5,580 nt of DNA from Dehalococcoidales bacterium (GTDB taxonomy: Bacteria; Chloroflexota; Dehalococcoidia; Dehalococcoidales; UBA2162): positions 618,248-623,827 of the forward strand of contig CP070645.1 in assembly GCA_020354275.1 (NCBI GenBank). The letters are read 5' to 3'. Below are positions 1 to 5,580 of this stretch, piece by piece. The notes below the pieces were generated by a model. The model was not told where the DNA came from. It did no database searches and was given only the letters and a program-made list of their open reading frames with translations. Both the position numbers and the translations under genes were made by a program. How positions within the stretch are numbered: position 1 is the first letter of the stretch; each line of letters starts with the position of its first letter.

Positions 1-961
1 ACAGTATACTGGTATTACCGGGCCGGTGGGCTTTATCGCCCAGAGCGGTACCCATGCTATTGCTTTTTCTCAGGAGGCACATCTCCATGGGATAGACATT
101 AGCAAGTCGGTCAGCTTCGGCAACGGGACAGTGCTCGATTCCACCAATTACCTGGAATATTTTAACCGTGATCCCGGCTGTGAGATTATCGGTATGTATC
201 TGGAGGGGGTCAAAGACGGGAAATGGTTCTTCCAGGTGTTGAAGGATATAACTGCCCACAAGCCGGTGGTGATATGGAAGGGGGGACGTACCGAAGATGG
301 CGGTAGAGCAATCAGCTCGCATACCGGTTCGCTGGCGGTACCTCAGGCGATATGGGAATCGGCGGTCAGGCAATGTGGGGCAATACCGGTAGCCAGCATG
401 GAGGAACTTATTGATACTCTTAAGGCCTTGCTGTTTATACCTTCAATTCGAGGCAACCGGGTAGGTATCACCGGTGGATCGGGCGGTCAGTCGGTGGCTA
501 TTGCCGACGTGTTTGCCGAAGCCGGGCTCAGTGTGCCCAATCTTACCCAGGAATCATATGATGAGCTGGCTTCGTTTTATACCCTGATCGGTGGTGGCTA
601 CCGCAATCCGATAGATACCGGCAATGTGAACCGCAGGGAGATGGCGCGCATTCTGGAGATACTGGGGCAGGACGCCAATATTGATAATCTGGTGCTGTTG
701 AGCGGCGCCCGTTTCGGCAACCCCGAGCAGCTGGAAAACCAGGTAAATTTGCTGGTGAATATCAGGGAGAGAACCTCCAAACCGGTGATGGCGGTTGTTT
801 CATGTTCATTCAATCCCAGGGATGTAGAACAGGCAGGAACCGTTATTCAGAAGCTTCAAGATAGTGGCATACCGGCGTTTATTTCCCTGGAGCGTGGCGC
901 CCATGCCCTTAAGAATGCACTGGACTACTACGGTCATAAGGACAAAATAGGCTCCCGGTAA
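1..961 (+). CDS. NDP-forming acyl-CoA synthetase, alpha-type (succinyl-CoA ligase-like) part; 5'-truncated by the window
   Basis: The reading frame is open from base 2 to the TAA at 959-961, giving 319 visible residues. A GTG at 26 is only an internal Val, because the frame runs upstream of it through residues that fit the family (TGITGPVGFIAQSG). Enzymes of this family interconvert acyl-CoA plus NDP and phosphate with free acid plus NTP in the cytoplasm. Visible parts, counted from that GTG, are the end of the CoA-binding domain (GFIAQSGTHA), a succinyl-CoA-ligase flavodoxin-like domain ending in KGGRTEDGGRAISSHTGSLA, whose His at about residue 99 fits the phosphorylated histidine, and a second such domain with ITGGSGGQS at about 147-155. 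The C-terminus stops after this domain without an ATP-grasp (beta) module, so a separate beta subunit is expected, perhaps upstream. About 140 N-terminal residues are probably missing. Family confidence is high; the acyl substrate cannot be read from the sequence. Confidence 0.86.
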   Translation, partial: QYTGITGPVGFIAQSGTHAIAFSQEAHLHGIDISKSVSFGNGTVLDSTNYLEYFNRDPGCEIIGMYLEGVKDGKWFFQVLKDITAHKPVVIWKGGRTEDGGRAISSHTGSLAVPQAIWESAVRQCGAIPVASMEELIDTLKALLFIPSIRGNRVGITGGSGGQSVAIADVFAEAGLSVPNLTQESYDELASFYTLIGGGYRNPIDTGNVNRREMARILEILGQDANIDNLVLLSGARFGNPEQLENQVNLLVNIRERTSKPVMAVVSCSFNPRDVEQAGTVIQKLQDSGIPAFISLERGAHALKNALDYYGHKDKIGSR

Positions 962-1028
962 AAATGCCATTCCGGCAAAGGAAACAGCAGTACCTTGAAA
1001 ATAATGAGAGATATTGCGGTGTTTGCGG

Positions 1029-1538
1029 CTACTTAAGCTGGATGATTTCCGCCTCGACTTTTCCCGATTCAACAGTAAGCAGGCCTACGCTACCCAGTAC
1101 CGGTTGATACTGGGGGAAATTAGCGCTTCCGGGGTTTACTTTGAGAATGCCGTCGTTCTTTTCCAGTGTTGCCTGGTGCGAGTGGCCGAAGACAATGACA
1201 TTCGGGGGCCCTGTGTTTTCGTCCCAGTACCATAGTTCGGGCTGGTGTGCCAGCCAGATGGTAGTCCCGTCGATGTTGATAATGTGCCGCCATTTTACAC
1301 GTTTGTCATTGGCTATCTCAAATGGGTCATCGTCTCCTTCAGAGGCCAGCACCGGTGCTACCTGTTCCAGCTCATCCAGTATGGGCAGGGTATAGATATC
1401 GCCGGCATGCAAAATAAGGTCAACCCCTTTAAAGACATCTAATACCTGCGGGGGCAGCGCCTCCGCGCACAATCTGCTTAGCCCGGCTCGATAACCAGGG
1501 ACACGGATATGAGTGTCTGAAATTAGCCCGATACGCAT
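1029..1538 (-). CDS. YfcE/MJ0936-type metallophosphoesterase
   Basis: This is a 169-residue predicted cytoplasmic calcineurin-like phosphoesterase of the small single-domain YfcE/MJ0936 type, which in characterised members hydrolyses phosphodiesters using two metal ions. The motifs appear in order: ISDTH (Asp8, His10), HAGDI (Asp47), a GDDD block at 68-71, His98 in LAHQP, GHSH (His119, His121) and NPGS at 135-138. The family usually shows GNxD where this protein has GDDD, so the metal-binding Asn is replaced by Asp69, and HQ stands where HG is common. The length is normal for the family. The ATG at 1536-1538 is the natural start because MRIGLISDTH begins right at the first strand. No clear Shine-Dalgarno site precedes it, but a good promoter lies just upstream (see 1551-1579). 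The gene is convergent with the acyl-CoA synthetase gene and divergent from the solute-binding-protein gene. Physiological substrate unknown. Confidence 0.9.
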   Translation of the reverse strand: MRIGLISDTHIRVPGYRAGLSRLCAEALPPQVLDVFKGVDLILHAGDIYTLPILDELEQVAPVLASEGDDDPFEIANDKRVKWRHIINIDGTTIWLAHQPELWYWDENTGPPNVIVFGHSHQATLEKNDGILKVNPGSANFPQYQPVLGSVGLLTVESGKVEAEIIQLK

Positions 1539-1550
1539 TTTCGTATCACT

Positions 1551-1579
1551 ACGATAACTGAAGTTGACGGTTCTGTCAA
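1551..1579 (-). promoter_or_regulatory. Predicted sigma-70-type promoter of the metallophosphoesterase gene
   Basis: Read on the minus strand, a perfect TTGACA (-35, plus-strand bases 1574-1579) is followed after exactly 17 bp by TATCGT (-10, bases 1551-1556, four of six consensus positions). The expected start of transcription is near 1544, only about 6 nt before the ATG at 1538. This fits the lack of a Shine-Dalgarno site and suggests a nearly leaderless mRNA. Prediction by eye only. Confidence 0.5.
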
Positions 1580-1621
1580 ACTTTTATCCTGAGGAGCTCT
1601 TCTCTTCAATCCCGGTTCTCA

Positions 1622-1627
1622 TATAAT
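1622..1627 (+). promoter_or_regulatory. Possible -10 box for the solute-binding-protein gene
   Basis: A perfect TATAAT lies in the divergent spacer, 42 bp before the proposed ATG at 1670. At the right distance upstream the best -35 match is poor (TTCTCT at 1600-1605, three of six). Transcription would start near 1634. The perfect -10 could be chance in this AT-rich stretch, so this is a weak call. Confidence 0.3.
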
Positions 1628-1669
1628 AACCGTAGCCGGCGGGTAAGTTTTGAGGATTTCTGCTATATT

Positions 1670-3307
1670 ATGATAGTATTCTCCAGATCGGGTTTGGTAA
1701 TGACAAGAGCCAGATATATTAGTTTTTCGGCATTATTACTGTTCAGTTTGCTGCCCTTCTGTTTACTGGGCGGTTGCCATCTATTTCAAGAAGATGGGAT
1801 AACGCAGGTTACTGAAGGGGGTACCCTAAACCTATATAACATTGACCCGCTGACCCTGGACCCGGCCGTTTCCGCAGAGATGACCTCTCACCAGTACCTG
1901 ATGCAGCTGTTCAGTGGTCTGGTCCGTCTGGATGATAACCTGGAACCAGCCACGGATATCGCTCGCGAGTGGCAGGTAAGTGATGATGGCAGAACCTATA
2001 CTTTTTATCTGCGGCAGGACGTTAGTTTTCATAGTGGGCGTAAGGTTAAGGCATCGGACTTCAAGTATTCCTGGGAGCGTGCCTGTGACCCGGCTACCGG
2101 TTCGCTGACGGCGGTCACCTATCTCGGTGATATTGTCGGAGTAAGTGAGGTACTGAGCGGTCAGAGCAAGGAGATCAGCGGTGTCAGGGTTGTTGGTGAT
2201 TACACCCTGGAGGTAAAAATAGACCAGCCCGAGTCTTATTTTCTACCCAAGCTGACCTATCCCACCACCTTTGTCGTTGATAGCGGTAATGTAGAGTCGG
2301 GTAGGGAGTGGTGGCGCAACCCCAACGGTACCGGCCCGTTTAAGCTGGCGGAGTGGGACGAAAATAACCGGTTTGTACTGGAAAGGAACCCGCTTTATTA
2401 CGGCCAGAAGGCGGCAATTGATTCCGTCGTCTTCCATCTGTGGGGTGGTGTGCCGATGAATATGTATGAGACCGGCGAGATTGATGTCACCGGTGTCTCT
2501 CTATCTTACATCGATAAGGTTACCGATGAAGCCGGGCCTTTTTACCGTGAGTTATCGGTGACCCCGGAGTTAAGTTTCTACTATATCGGGTTTGACACCA
2601 CCAGGCCGCCATTTGATGACATCAACATCCGCAAGGCTTTCTCCCAGGCGATAAATAAAGACAAGCTGGCTTCGCTGGTGTTCCGTGACATGGTGGAGAC
2701 GGCAGATGGAATCCTGCCCCCCGGCATACCTGGTTTTAATGTTAATTTAACCGGGTTGGACTATGATTTGAATACGGCCATGCGGTTAATCAGGGAATCT
2801 AAGTATGGCAGCGTCTCAGGGCTACCGCCTATCACTATCACAACTGCCGGCTGGGGAGGCTTGATAGACCAGGGTTTAGAGGCCATCATTTCCCAGTGGA
2901 GGGAGAATCTGGGAGTGGAGGTAAAAGTGAGACAGCTGGAGCCGGAGAGGTTCCTCTACAACCTGGGAGAAGAAAAGGACGAGATGTATTATACAGGATG
3001 GGTGGCTGATTACCCTCATCCCCAGGACTTTCTGGAAATCCTCTTTCACAGCAAAGCGGAGAATAACTATGGGAAGTACAGCAACCCTGAAGTGGATGCT
3101 TTGCTTGAAATGGCTGGGGTGGAAGCGGACGATGAGTTGAGTTTCGTGGAATACCAGCAAGCGGAGCAGATGCTAGTTGATGATTCTGCCTGTATTCCTT
3201 TATGGTTCGGGCAGAACTATACCCTGGTAAAGCCTTATGTGGAAGGCTATGGAGTTAACCCGATGGGTTTTACCATGTTGAACACGGTCTCAATAAAGTC
3301 TGATTAG
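1670..3307 (+). CDS. Family 5 extracellular solute-binding lipoprotein (OppA/DppA-like)
   Basis: This 545-residue protein is the extracytoplasmic substrate receptor of a peptide/nickel-class ABC importer, membrane-anchored by lipid. The N-terminus has basic residues, a hydrophobic stretch (about 19-34) and a lipobox-like LLGGC, with Cys36 the likely lipidated residue. The SBP_bac_5 signature follows: LDPA at 63-66, LEPATDIAREW at 91-101 and the conserved block SDDGRTYTFYLRQDVSFHSG to about residue 123, then KASDFKYSWERA. Further on are NPNGTGPFKL (about 217-226) and IRKAFSQAINKDKL (about 319-333). Length is typical. The ATG at 1670 has TGAGGA 13 nt upstream, rather far; an in-frame ATG at 1700 would give a more usual 26-residue distance to the Cys but has no better ribosome site, so the start is uncertain. 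No permease or ATPase gene is visible, so it is an orphan within this window. The ligand is not predictable. A decayed relative of its last 48 codons lies at 3815-3960. Confidence 0.92.
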   Translation: MIVFSRSGLVMTRARYISFSALLLFSLLPFCLLGGCHLFQEDGITQVTEGGTLNLYNIDPLTLDPAVSAEMTSHQYLMQLFSGLVRLDDNLEPATDIAREWQVSDDGRTYTFYLRQDVSFHSGRKVKASDFKYSWERACDPATGSLTAVTYLGDIVGVSEVLSGQSKEISGVRVVGDYTLEVKIDQPESYFLPKLTYPTTFVVDSGNVESGREWWRNPNGTGPFKLAEWDENNRFVLERNPLYYGQKAAIDSVVFHLWGGVPMNMYETGEIDVTGVSLSYIDKVTDEAGPFYRELSVTPELSFYYIGFDTTRPPFDDINIRKAFSQAINKDKLASLVFRDMVETADGILPPGIPGFNVNLTGLDYDLNTAMRLIRESKYGSVSGLPPITITTAGWGGLIDQGLEAIISQWRENLGVEVKVRQLEPERFLYNLGEEKDEMYYTGWVADYPHPQDFLEILFHSKAENNYGKYSNPEVDALLEMAGVEADDELSFVEYQQAEQMLVDDSACIPLWFGQNYTLVKPYVEGYGVNPMGFTMLNTVSIKSD

Positions 3308-3312
3308 ATGTG

Positions 3313-3320
3313 AAGGAGGT
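3313..3320 (+). promoter_or_regulatory. Perfect Shine-Dalgarno site that fixes the start of the effector-binding-domain gene
   Basis: AAGGAGGT matches the anti-Shine-Dalgarno sequence in all eight positions. It leaves 8 nt to the ATG at 3329 but only 2 nt to the in-frame GTG at 3323, so ATG 3329 is the better start. It lies within the 21-bp gap after the stop of the solute-binding-protein gene, which supports translation from a shared mRNA. Confidence 0.8.
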
Positions 3321-3328
3321 GAGTGAAG

Positions 3329-3805
3329 ATGGAACCCCGCTTGGAAAAACGAGACTCTTTCCGGGTTCTTGGCGTAGAAGACGACGCCTATAAGATCGAT
3401 GAGGTTGACCCCGGTTTCAGCGATCTCTGGATGAACCGATTCATGTCACGGCACGATCATGATGTGCAACCCTACAGCATAGACGGGGCATACTATGCAG
3501 TCTGGTTCGACACGACGGGGATCGACATCAGCAAGGGTAGTTACCTTGCAGGGATGGCGGTGAGAGATGGTACCAAGGTGCCCGACGGCTGGGTCAGCAG
3601 GGAGGTCCTGGAAGCGGAATACGCTGTCTTCGAGACTACCCTGCGCGATGTTGGTGACGCCACGGAATACGCCCTGGACCAGTGGTCACCCTGGCCTGAC
3701 TACGAACTGGACGATATGAAACCCCGATTCGATCTCATGCCACCCGACACTACCGGGCCGTGGACACCGGTTACGGTCTGGATTCCGGTGAAGAGGAAAA
3801 CTTGA
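3329..3805 (+). CDS. GyrI-like / AraC-type effector-binding domain protein (stand-alone)
   Basis: This 158-residue protein looks like a single GyrI-like small-molecule-binding domain, the module found at the end of AraC- and MerR-type regulators (Rob, BmrR) and also as free-standing proteins. Supporting features are the opening MEPRLEKRDSFRVLGVE, a first strand with the usual residue pattern; the FSDLWMNRF helix at about 30-38; the central AYYAVWF and YLAGMAVRD strands (about 54-80); VPDGWVSREVLEAEYAVFET at about 84-103; and the terminal FDLMPPD...WTPVTVWIPV at about 134-154. No DNA-binding helix-turn-helix, signal peptide or membrane segment is visible, so it is probably a cytoplasmic ligand-binding protein. 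It starts 21 bp after the solute-binding-protein gene and probably shares its transcript. It ends 9 bp before a fossil solute-binding-protein tail, as if it took the place of the rest of that gene. Ligand and role are unknown. Confidence 0.78.
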   Translation: MEPRLEKRDSFRVLGVEDDAYKIDEVDPGFSDLWMNRFMSRHDHDVQPYSIDGAYYAVWFDTTGIDISKGSYLAGMAVRDGTKVPDGWVSREVLEAEYAVFETTLRDVGDATEYALDQWSPWPDYELDDMKPRFDLMPPDTTGPWTPVTVWIPVKRKT

Positions 3806-3814
3806 GGAGATAAG

Positions 3815-3960
3815 GCCGAACAGAAGCTTGTTGACTATCCTACCTGCATAACTCTATGGTTCGGGCGTAATTTTGTCCTTATTCAGCCACATACCCTGGG
3901 TTATACAACATGAATGACATGGGATTCAGCATGTTGTATACGATTTCAATAAAACCTGAT
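3815..3960 (+). pseudogene. Decayed C-terminal remnant of a second family 5 solute-binding-protein gene
   Basis: Translated from 3815, this stretch gives AEQKLVDYPTCITLWFGRNF and then VLIQPHTLGY. This aligns with residues 498-527 of the intact protein upstream (AEQMLVDDSACIPLWFGQNY...). After the Tyr codon at 3902-3904 the frame breaks: 14 nt stand where the intact gene has 12. The match resumes in another frame at 3919 with MGFSMLYTISIKPD against MGFTMLNTVSIKSD. I count 27 identical residues out of 44 aligned. The original frame hits TGA at 3911-3913. The final stop is also lost: GAT-TAG in the intact gene corresponds to GAT-TTG here. No homology is visible 5' of about 3812, right after the stop codon of the effector-binding-domain gene. 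It is therefore a divergent paralog's tail, not a recent duplicate, and is unlikely to encode a functional protein. Confidence 0.85.
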
Positions 3961-3964
3961 TTGT

Positions 3965-4052
3965 TGGCGGAGGGGGTGGGATTCGAACCCACGGTTGCTT
4001 GCGCAACAACGGTTTTCAAGACCGTCACCATAGACCACTCGGACACCCCTCC
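3965..4052 (-). tRNA. tRNA-Ser (anticodon UGA), CCA encoded
   Basis: On the minus strand the gene folds as a class II tRNA. The acceptor arm is GGAGGGG (4046-4052) paired with CCCCTCC (3969-3975), discriminator G at 3968, and an encoded CCA at 3965-3967. The anticodon stem ACGGT/ACCGT closes the 7-nt loop CTTGAAA (4014-4020), with TGA in the centre (4016-4018), which reads UCA and other UCN serine codons. The long variable arm typical of tRNA-Ser has a 5-bp stem GTTGC/GCAAC with loop GCAA (3994-4007). The T arm GTGGG-TTCGAAT-CCCAC lies at 3976-3992. The total is 88 nt with CCA, normal for this isoacceptor. Its 3' end lies 4 bp from the solute-binding-protein remnant. I see no second copy of its 3' end in the window, so there is no evidence for an integrated element. 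Confidence 0.97.
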
Positions 4053-4231
4053 TGCTTGAAGCCAGAACAGATATGGTCATTAGCTGAGTGCTTGCCCCTA
4101 GATTTTAAGGTAACTGACTGCTCCTGTGCAAGCGTGGTGTAACTCATTATCGGTAGGGTATCAATGAAGTGTTCTGGATTGCTGCCACAGTCGCTTCTAG
4201 GGTTCTACTATCATAAGCTGAAAGCCAGGCT

Positions 4232-4657
4232 CTATTTGACAGTTACGGTCAGTTCAAATGTCCATTCCGCTTTGGTTCCGCCTTCCCAGGGCTGACTGTA
4301 TTCCATAGAGACAATGGCCTGTCCTTTCTCAAGCGCCTTAAAGGTCCATACTGCCAGCCCGGGAGCTCCGGGAACATCGCCTTCCGGGGCTTCATATTTA
4401 AAGTTCAGCTGCTCTAATGAAGTCTGGTCGTCAATCTGTGCTGACTCCGCCCACTGGAATCCTGTTGAAGGGTTTGAACACAAGGTCACCGTCAATGAAT
4501 CGTCAACTTTAACTGTCACTTCGTGCTTGAGGTGGTTGACCTTGGTGAAGTCCTCGCAGTCAACGGTTACATTCTCCTGCTCCGCAGACGGTGAGCAGGC
4601 AAAAAGGCAGAGTGAGATGGTAAGAATGATGGATATCAGTATTGAGCTTAACCTCAT
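4232..4657 (-). CDS. Chagasin-family (MEROPS I42) protease-inhibitor-like lipoprotein
   Basis: This 141-residue exported lipoprotein has a hydrophobic signal peptide (about 4-20) and a lipobox LFAC with Cys21 as the probable lipidation site. The mature part carries the three loop motifs of the chagasin fold in order: NPSTGFQW at 62-69 (family NPTTGYxW), GAPGLAVWTFKAL at 97-109 (family GxGGxxxWxF, here with Pro in place of the first of the paired Gly) and SQPWEGG at 121-127 (family RPW). Characterised chagasins inhibit papain-type cysteine peptidases through these loops; activity here is inference. Cys34 and Cys60 might form a disulfide. The start ATG (4655-4657) has an AGGGAG Shine-Dalgarno site 8 nt upstream (plus-strand bases 4666-4671). 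The gene is divergent from the nitronate-monooxygenase-like gene; its protease target is not in view. Confidence 0.88.
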   Translation of the reverse strand: MRLSSILISIILTISLCLFACSPSAEQENVTVDCEDFTKVNHLKHEVTVKVDDSLTVTLCSNPSTGFQWAESAQIDDQTSLEQLNFKYEAPEGDVPGAPGLAVWTFKALEKGQAIVSMEYSQPWEGGTKAEWTFELTVTVK

Positions 4658-4687
4658 GTTTTGTACTCCCTGGTTTTAGTCTCTACT

Positions 4688-4717
4688 ATTCTACAACAGT
4701 ATCGGTGCCACTGCCAG
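4688..4717 (-). promoter_or_regulatory. Possible promoter of the chagasin-like gene
   Basis: On the minus strand, TAGAAT (bases 4688-4693, five of six to TATAAT) is preceded after 18 bp by CTGGCA (bases 4712-4717, four of six to TTGACA). Transcription would start near 4681, about 23 nt before the ATG, leaving room for the AGGGAG ribosome site. Moderate-to-weak prediction by eye. Confidence 0.35.
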
Positions 4718-4762
4718 AGGTATTAAAGAAAAGGCAACTTTGGTTCTATTAGTTGGTGGATG

Positions 4763-4791
4763 TTGACGGGAACTACTTATTTGGCTATGCT
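4763..4791 (+). promoter_or_regulatory. Predicted sigma-70-type promoter of the nitronate-monooxygenase-like gene
   Basis: TTGACG (4763-4768, five of six) and TATGCT (4786-4791, four of six with TAT..T kept) are separated by exactly 17 bp. Transcription would start near 4798 and give a leader of about 72 nt before the ATG at 4870. The site lies in the 212-bp divergent spacer, facing away from the chagasin-like gene. Confidence 0.45.
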
Positions 4792-4869
4792 TTACTTACT
4801 CGCTGGAATGTATAAGATAGTGTTCAGCGTCAGGATTTTTCAATATCATTTATTATCAGGAGGGAACTC

Positions 4870-5580
4870 ATGGATTGGAAAACCAGGATAACCAAGCTTT
4901 TGGATTGTAAGTATCCCATTATACAGGGCGCTATGGCGGGACTGGGTAACTGGCAGTTTGCCGCGGCGGTAGCCGAGGCCGGTGCGCATGGCGTCATTAC
5001 CGCCTCTGTTTCTCGCACCCCGGAGCAGTTGCGTGAAGACATAAAGAAGTGCCGGGACGCTACCGATGGCTCATTTGGGGTAAACCTGAGCTTTGGTATC
5101 TGTCCCAGAATCGAGGAGATGCTGGAAGTATGTATCGAGGAGAATGTTTGTGTAGAGACGGCGATCTATAAACCTGATTCCCTGGTTCCCCGCATCAAGG
5201 AATCGGGCATTACCTGGACGCATAAAACAGCCCGGGTAAAGGATGCCCTCCACGCCGAGAGCCTGGGGGCGGATGCCGTCATTGTTGTTGGTCTGGAAGG
5301 CACCGGTTTTAAAAACCCGGAGCAACTGCCGATGATGACCACCACTATCTGGGGTACCAGGCAGGTGAAGATACCTTTTATTGCCGGAGGCGGGCTTGGC
5401 GATGGCCGCGGTCTGTTGGGGGCCCTGGGCATGGGCGCTGACGGCATAATGATGGGTACGGCGCTTCTAGCAACCAAGGAGTGCCCTACGAACGAGAAAA
5501 CCAAGGAGGCGATTGTCAGAGCAAGTCCTGACCACCCCCAGCTCCGCCACCGGGTGCTGGCCTCGGCTGATCCCCAGGCT
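4870..5580 (+). CDS. Nitronate monooxygenase / FabK-like FMN-dependent TIM-barrel protein; 3'-truncated by the window
   Basis: The frame is open from ATG 4870 to the window edge with no stop: 237 codons seen, about two thirds of the usual length of the family. The start is supported by AGGAGGG (4858-4864) 5 nt upstream. The protein opens with KTRITKLLDCKYPIIQGAMA, the classic first strand of the 2-nitropropane dioxygenase/FabK family, followed by GVNLSFG at about 70-76. Then come HKTARVKDALHAESLGADAV (118-137), VVGLEGTGF (139-147) and the FMN-phosphate-binding part IPFIAGGGLGDGRGLLGALG (168-187) with ADGIMMGTALLATKE. The family uses FMN to oxidise nitronates or to reduce enoyl-ACP. Where most members have E-A-G-G-H with the catalytic His, this protein has E-G-T-G-F (Phe147), so classical nitronate oxidation is doubtful. 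It may be a flavin oxidoreductase of another specificity. It lacks visible partners. Confidence 0.88.
   Translation, partial: MDWKTRITKLLDCKYPIIQGAMAGLGNWQFAAAVAEAGAHGVITASVSRTPEQLREDIKKCRDATDGSFGVNLSFGICPRIEEMLEVCIEENVCVETAIYKPDSLVPRIKESGITWTHKTARVKDALHAESLGADAVIVVGLEGTGFKNPEQLPMMTTTIWGTRQVKIPFIAGGGLGDGRGLLGALGMGADGIMMGTALLATKECPTNEKTKEAIVRASPDHPQLRHRVLASADPQA

Noticed and set aside
967..983. Possible terminator between the convergent genes: TGCC-ATTCC-GGCA, followed on the minus strand by TTTT
   Set aside because: The stem has only 4 bp and the T run is short, which is too weak to call a rho-independent terminator.
1141..1442. Plus-strand open frames inside the metallophosphoesterase gene
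   Set aside because: They are antisense shadows of a gene with a full set of catalytic motifs and show no recognisable domain or ribosome site.
3965..4052. tRNA-Ser 3' end as an attachment site of an integrated element
   Set aside because: No integrase gene and no second copy of the tRNA 3' end is visible in the window; the adjacent remnant is a chromosomal-type transporter gene.
4090..4131. GCTTGC and GCAAGC as a hairpin in the spacer upstream of the tRNA gene
   Set aside because: The stem is 6 bp with a loop of about 30 nt and no supporting context, so it is probably chance.
4314..4679. Plus-strand open frame of 121 codons opposite the chagasin-like gene
   Set aside because: The minus strand carries a signal peptide, lipobox and all three chagasin loops with a good ribosome site, so the plus-strand frame is a shadow.
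5071..5504. Two overlapping minus-strand open frames at the right end
   Set aside because: They lie opposite the nitronate-monooxygenase-like gene, whose motifs and ribosome site are clear; the minus-strand products look like nothing known.

Overview
The window is an ordinary-looking stretch of bacterial chromosome with mixed gene orientations. Gene content points to an anaerobic bacterium, possibly a Chloroflexota/Dehalococcoidia-type organism: an NDP-forming acyl-CoA synthetase alpha part, an orphan peptide-type substrate-binding lipoprotein, a chagasin-like lipoprotein and a nitronate-monooxygenase-family flavoprotein. That assignment is inference from gene content; nothing here proves it. 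Shine-Dalgarno sites (AAGGAGGT, AGGAGGG, AGGGAG) and lipoprotein signal peptides are clearly bacterial.

Layout from left to right. (1) The 3' part of an NDP-forming acyl-CoA synthetase alpha-type gene is open at the left edge and ends at 961. (2) A YfcE/MJ0936-type metallophosphoesterase lies convergently on the minus strand (1029-1538). (3) A 131-bp divergent spacer (1539-1669) carries a good minus-strand promoter and a possible plus-strand -10 box. (4) A full-length family 5 extracellular solute-binding lipoprotein (1670-3307) is followed after 21 bp by a GyrI/AraC-type effector-binding domain protein (3329-3805) with a perfect Shine-Dalgarno site; the two probably form an operon. (5) Directly after the second gene lies a decayed copy of the C-terminal 48 codons of a family 5 solute-binding protein (3815-3960), frameshifted and without its stop. 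It runs to within 4 bp of (6) a minus-strand tRNA-Ser(UGA) gene with encoded CCA (3965-4052). (7) The 179 bp from 4053 to 4231 hold no gene or convincing signal that I can see. (8) A chagasin-family (I42) protease-inhibitor-like lipoprotein is on the minus strand (4232-4657). It is divergent from (9) a nitronate monooxygenase/FabK-like TIM-barrel gene (4870 to beyond the right edge).

I see no mobile element, CRISPR array or obvious new multi-gene system. The most informative signal is the fossil solute-binding-protein tail. It shows that two such genes once stood in tandem beside the tRNA gene, and that the effector-binding-domain gene now occupies the place of most of the second copy. Also of note are two enzymes with altered active-site motifs: GDDD instead of GNxD in the phosphoesterase, and Phe at the usual catalytic His in the nitronate-monooxygenase-like protein. 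The phosphoesterase message is predicted to be almost leaderless.
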